Source: Hydrogenophilales bacterium (GTDB lineage Bacteria; Pseudomonadota; Gammaproteobacteria; Burkholderiales; Thiobacillaceae). From it: a stretch of 9,213 nt of DNA. Within the stretch, counting starts at the first letter, position 1, and the number at the start of each line of letters is the position of its first letter. The position numbers and the translations under genes are program-made. Positions 8,001-9,213 of this stretch are shown piece after piece. The notes beneath the pieces were generated by a model. The model was not told where the DNA came from and made no database searches. It was given only the letters and a program-made list of their open reading frames with translations. The stretch is taken from the NCBI GenBank assembly GCA_011391655.1, contig JAABQE010000243.1, positions 1 to 9,213 of the forward strand. Reading direction: 5' to 3'.

Positions 8001-8323
8001 ACCGTTTCCAGCAGACCCCGCGCGCGCGGCAACAGTGCGTCGATTTCGTCATCCGGTACTGCGCGCTGGCGCAGAAACTCGCGCACCGTCGCGTCATCTT
8101 CCAGCGCCAGCAGCCGCAGCCATTCATGCAGCCGGTCGGTCATCTCCTGCGCCGCCTTGCGGGTAAACGTAATCGCCAGCAAGGTCGAAGGCACCGCCCC
8201 CGCCAGCAGCAGGCGGATCATGCGCGAGACCAGCAGCCAGGTTTTACCGCTGCCGGCGCAGGCTTCTACCACCGCTGAGTGGGCGGGGGAGAGGGCGGTG
8301 GCGGTGTCGAGGGTGATGGGCAT
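5030..8323 (-). CDS. UvrD/RecB-family (AddA-like) helicase-nuclease
   Basis: The 1097-residue protein is a superfamily 1A helicase with a RecB-type nuclease domain. Such proteins, as AddA or RecB in AddAB/RecBCD complexes, resect double-strand breaks for RecA-dependent repair. Visible helicase motifs: Walker A EACAGSGKT (20-28), motif Ia ITFTRKAAQEM (51-61), TTFHGWF (118-124), Walker B LLLDEFQDTNPLQW (392-405), VGDPKQAIYRFRRGE (427-441), a late motif TIHGSKGLEAP with Lys795, and YVALTRAE near 860. The C-terminal nuclease has LDRVVEF with Asp1025 and LIDYKTGG with Asp1038 and Lys1040. This reproduces the spacing of the E. coli RecB catalytic triad (D1067, D1080, K1082), so the nuclease is probably active. 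The ATG at 8323 lies three bases after the stop of a 21-codon remnant, consistent with coupled translation from a lost upstream gene. No AddB-like gene is present in the window. A G8 run and a 15-base tandem repeat lie inside the gene. Confidence 0.93.
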   Translation of the reverse strand: MPITLDTATALSPAHSAVVEACAGSGKTWLLVSRMIRLLLAGAVPSTLLAITFTRKAAQEMTDRLHEWLRLLALEDDATVREFLRQRAVPDDEIDALLPRARGLLETVLTAQPGPTVTTFHGWFLDLLKRAPLEAGLPWGAPLLERTSLLQNEVRDRLLARWAGAPESPEGVALLALLDDIGEHNLNALLKNFLQARAEWWAVTDGQSDPVAYALDRLRQGLHADLESDPVAAFWADELIAARVRRVGYALEKGTETERKKGGAIQQAHANMDFDALRKKVLKADGGRLASKATKGLLGALASEADTYLRDYDTLETAFETIAAIQTDQRIWNLNRHGMLLGHALLAAYQDAKAQQGVIDFADAEWQACRLLQSEEHAPGLALKLDARYRHLLLDEFQDTNPLQWQALSTWLAEARAADSEMTVFMVGDPKQAIYRFRRGEARVFTAAAEFLHTHFAAPLFSTTMTRRLSPAVVQALNPIFAGIAGFDPHSHAPENASRPGALRCLPIAAEKTESAVIEGLRNPLTTPLDEAADRAVHVEATRFAGVLRDEVLGRWGVADGKTTRPARAGDVMALVKKRTHLHLYERALKDAGIPFITSRRGGLLHALEAQDLIALLETLLLPHAELKLAHVLKSPVFGCSDDDLLRVFAVQASAVQASAVQPGDDTRGWARLGVLSGVADCPPTLLRAWRLLNGWRAQLGALPVHDLLDRIYFEGDLEARYAAAAPAAMRPQIAANLRAFMQLALTQDAGRYPTLAGFIRELASLIDDSDAAPGEGLAADGENAVRLLTIHGSKGLEAPIVWLLGGSDHARGDSYAVLAPWPPTAARPEHFSLFGKLDERGAWREHWFNEEAELAQRESDNLLYVALTRAEQGLIVSGDAAKNTWLQRVEAAWREMDLPSDLPPAATSEQPPLSAPLPHMLAPAIGQRLAPVAANPAAASGELFHACLEHHAPPGIDALGGTPRDLPALAQRLNLATELARIESEARALLAQPHLARFFDPAQYQRAHNELTLLDASGRTQRLDRVVEFDDAVWLIDYKTGGDSCAVNETLLIERHQPQLAGYQTLLAALYPDRPIHAALLLADGRLVSILPELTL
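6338..6376. repeat. 15-base in-frame tandem repeat inside the helicase gene
   Basis: The unit CTGCACAGCGCTGGC occurs at 6353-6367, with a one-mismatch copy at 6338-6352 and a nine-base partial copy at 6368-6376. Because 15 is a multiple of three, the repeat adds a SAVQA-type pentapeptide (AVQASAVQASAVQ in the protein) without breaking the frame. It sits in a probable surface loop between helicase motifs. A separate 10-base direct repeat, CGCCCAGCCG, is adjacent at 6301-6320. Confidence 0.75.
7534..7546. repeat. C8T5 homopolymer pair (G8 preceded by A5 on the coding strand) in the helicase gene
   Basis: Eight C (7534-7541) are followed by five T (7542-7546). On the coding strand this reads AAAAAGGGGGGGG within the codons for RKKGGA at about residues 259-264. 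Runs of this length are prone to replication slippage and to sequencing error. The frame as given is intact, with all downstream helicase and nuclease motifs in phase. Confidence 0.85.
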
Positions 8324-8326
8324 AGT

Positions 8327-8392
8327 TCAGATATCCAGCACGATCATTTCTTCAATGTCGCTGGCGAGTCGTGCTGGGGGTGTAATGCGGTA
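8327..8392 (-). pseudogene. C-terminal remnant (21 codons) of the gene upstream of the helicase, possibly addB-like
   Basis: On the minus strand the frame ending in TGA at 8329-8327 is open from 8392 and reads YRITPPARLASDIEEMIVLDI before the stop; an in-frame TGA (8393-8395) closes it upstream. The last 16 or so codons have GC-rich, host-like composition, and the peptide ends like an ordinary protein C-terminus. The stop lies three bases before the helicase ATG (TGA-ACT-ATG), which is typical operon spacing. AddA-like helicases are commonly preceded by an AddB-like gene, so this may be its surviving tail. No homology search was possible, and the identity is inferred. Confidence 0.45.
8335..8377. 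repeat. 9-base perfect inverted repeat beside the composition boundary
   Basis: CCAGCACGA (8335-8343) and TCGTGCTGG (8369-8377) are exact reverse complements separated by 25 bases. The outer arm ends only a few bases before the switch to AT-rich sequence, and the inner arm is 12 bases upstream of the helicase start. It could be a hairpin in the helicase leader, a recombination-related site, or chance in GC-rich codons. Confidence 0.4.
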
Positions 8393-8726
8393 TCAAACCA
8401 GTGTTGTGTAGCGCGAGATGTACGCCGAGAAACTCAATAAACGTTTCAATGCTTCGTCCTTGTGGGTCGCTCGGTTCATCATCGGTGGAATGGAATGCGT
8501 GAACTTCGTGCCAGTCGTGATCTAGTTCCTCATCGCACTGAGAAAAGTGGAGATCAGGAACCTCAATTTTTGACGCTACAAAATAAGCAGGGTCAGTACG
8601 AAGAATTTCGGCGGCCATTGTTGCTATGGATTCCTCACTGATATTGGAAGGATTGTGGAATACGACCTCACCCCAGTTCTTGAAATTTCCAGCATCGCGG
8701 TAGAGGTACTCAAAACGAACGTTCAT
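8352..8726 (-). CDS. Uncharacterised small protein downstream of the HNH endonuclease
   Basis: The frame encodes 124 residues from ATG 8726. It starts MNVRFEYLYRDAGNFKNWGE, followed by VVFHNPSNISEESIATMAAEI, then FFVAS-like and PDLHFSQCDEELDHDWHEVH stretches. I recall uncharacterised proteins with the same opening (a YRYRDA.NYKN-type start with PDLHF and ELDHxWHE motifs), but I cannot name a function. It is soluble and acidic, with His/Asp/Glu clusters that might bind metal. It begins nine bases after the HNH stop, so the two are probably co-transcribed. Its last residues, about PSTTRQRH, are encoded by the GC-rich sequence that I read as the tail of the neighbouring operon gene in another frame. 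The native C-terminus has probably been replaced by read-through across the junction. Confidence 0.7.
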   Translation of the reverse strand: MNVRFEYLYRDAGNFKNWGEVVFHNPSNISEESIATMAAEILRTDPAYFVASKIEVPDLHFSQCDEELDHDWHEVHAFHSTDDEPSDPQGRSIETFIEFLGVHLALHNTGLIPHYTPSTTRQRH

Positions 8727-8735
8727 AGCAGATGT

Positions 8736-9213
8736 CTACTCTTCAAAAACGTGTTGTCGGTGGTAAGCCAGAAAATCTGCGTGTGGGCTGAATTTATTTG
8801 GCAAGACTAAAGCCTTGCCATCAAAGGCCAATATTGCGGAATTAAAAAAATGATCTGCATCGGCAGCGTGTTTTCGAGAAACATGAACCGTCATGTTTTC
8901 CGCAACTGTGATAAACCCAGCGTCAAATGCTTTGTCGTGCAGCATTGACAAGCAAAGGCCATTTCTAGGGTTGAGCCGGTTTGCTGCATCTATACTCCAA
9001 GGCTTGATGTGACTTGCTATCAATAGCTTAGGTATGGATAGTCCAGTGATGCAGCAGCGATAGTTATATGCACTTAGTACTGCACGCCGGAAAAAATTCT
9101 GTCCAATTCGTGCAGTTACTTGAACTATTTTATTGCTCCCGGTGTAATCGATTTCTTCGTCCAGAGGGGGCGAAAGATTAGCGGGCGCATCTAATGCGTC
9201 GGCAGCACTTAAT
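8736..9213 (-). CDS. HNH endonuclease (HNH_2-like), 5' end outside window
   Basis: The frame ends with TAG at 8736-8738 and is open to the right edge (first complete codon at 9212), giving 158 visible residues. The start lies outside; a TTG at 9023 is only an internal Leu codon. The visible order is an acidic stretch (DEEIDYTGS), a helix VTARIGQNFFRRAVLSAYNY, then RCCITG (52-57), LLIASHIKPW (63-72), NRLNPRNGLCLSMLHDKAFD (78-97) and GFITV. This matches the HNH_2 type of His-Asn-His nuclease fold, with His68, Asn84 and His92 as candidate catalytic or metal residues. Such domains occur in restriction-like enzymes and other DNA nucleases, often on mobile or defence loci. The segment is visibly AT-richer than the helicase operon. 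The missing N-terminal part might carry a DNA-recognition domain; no cognate methyltransferase is visible. Confidence 0.88.
   Translation of the reverse strand, partial: LSAADALDAPANLSPPLDEEIDYTGSNKIVQVTARIGQNFFRRAVLSAYNYRCCITGLSIPKLLIASHIKPWSIDAANRLNPRNGLCLSMLHDKAFDAGFITVAENMTVHVSRKHAADADHFFNSAILAFDGKALVLPNKFSPHADFLAYHRQHVFEE

Noticed and set aside
8384..9213. Insertion sequence or integrase at the foreign segment
   Set aside because: No transposase or integrase reading frame and no terminal repeats are visible within the window; only the HNH and small-protein genes can be supported.
1..9213. tRNA genes, rRNA, CRISPR arrays
   Set aside because: No cloverleaf-like sequence, rRNA segment or regularly spaced direct repeats was found by reading; almost all DNA is accounted for by protein-coding genes.

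Overview
The window is GC-rich, and the genes in its first ~8.3 kb are tightly packed, mostly on the minus strand, with 4-base ATGA/GTGA overlaps. Gene content (ArgJ, a RecB/AddA-like helicase-nuclease, pirin, PPOX/GAF proteins) and composition suggest a chromosomal segment of a proteobacterium, most likely a betaproteobacterium. No ribosomal RNA or other decisive marker is present, so this placement is an inference.

Layout from left to right. (1) 1-381, plus strand: the C-terminal part of a pirin-family bicupin protein. It converges on the minus-strand block with a 32-base gap. (2) 414-3525, minus strand, read right to left: argJ (ornithine acetyltransferase, arginine biosynthesis), then a small PPOX/FMN-barrel-like protein, then a three-part protein (PPOX-like barrel, GAF domain, probable winged helix). 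The last two overlap by ATGA and look translationally coupled. (3) 3610-4320, minus strand: a small two-helix membrane protein and a 112-residue ribbon-helix-helix-like protein, in AT-richer, looser sequence. (4) 4434-8323, minus strand: a 1097-residue UvrD/RecB-family helicase with a C-terminal RecB-type nuclease domain, overlapped by GTGA with a DUF938-type SAM-dependent methyltransferase. (5) About 8384-9213: an abruptly AT-richer segment with an HNH endonuclease gene running off the right edge and a small uncharacterised gene behind it.

The main point of interest is the boundary at about 8381-8395. Helicase genes of this type usually follow an AddB-like partner gene. Here only 21 open codons precede the helicase. 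They end in TGA three bases before the helicase ATG, which is operon-like spacing, and they have host-like composition. Beyond them the sequence switches to the HNH module. The simplest reading is that a foreign HNH-containing segment replaced or interrupted the upstream partner gene, leaving its last codons. A chimeric assembly join would look the same and has to be excluded.
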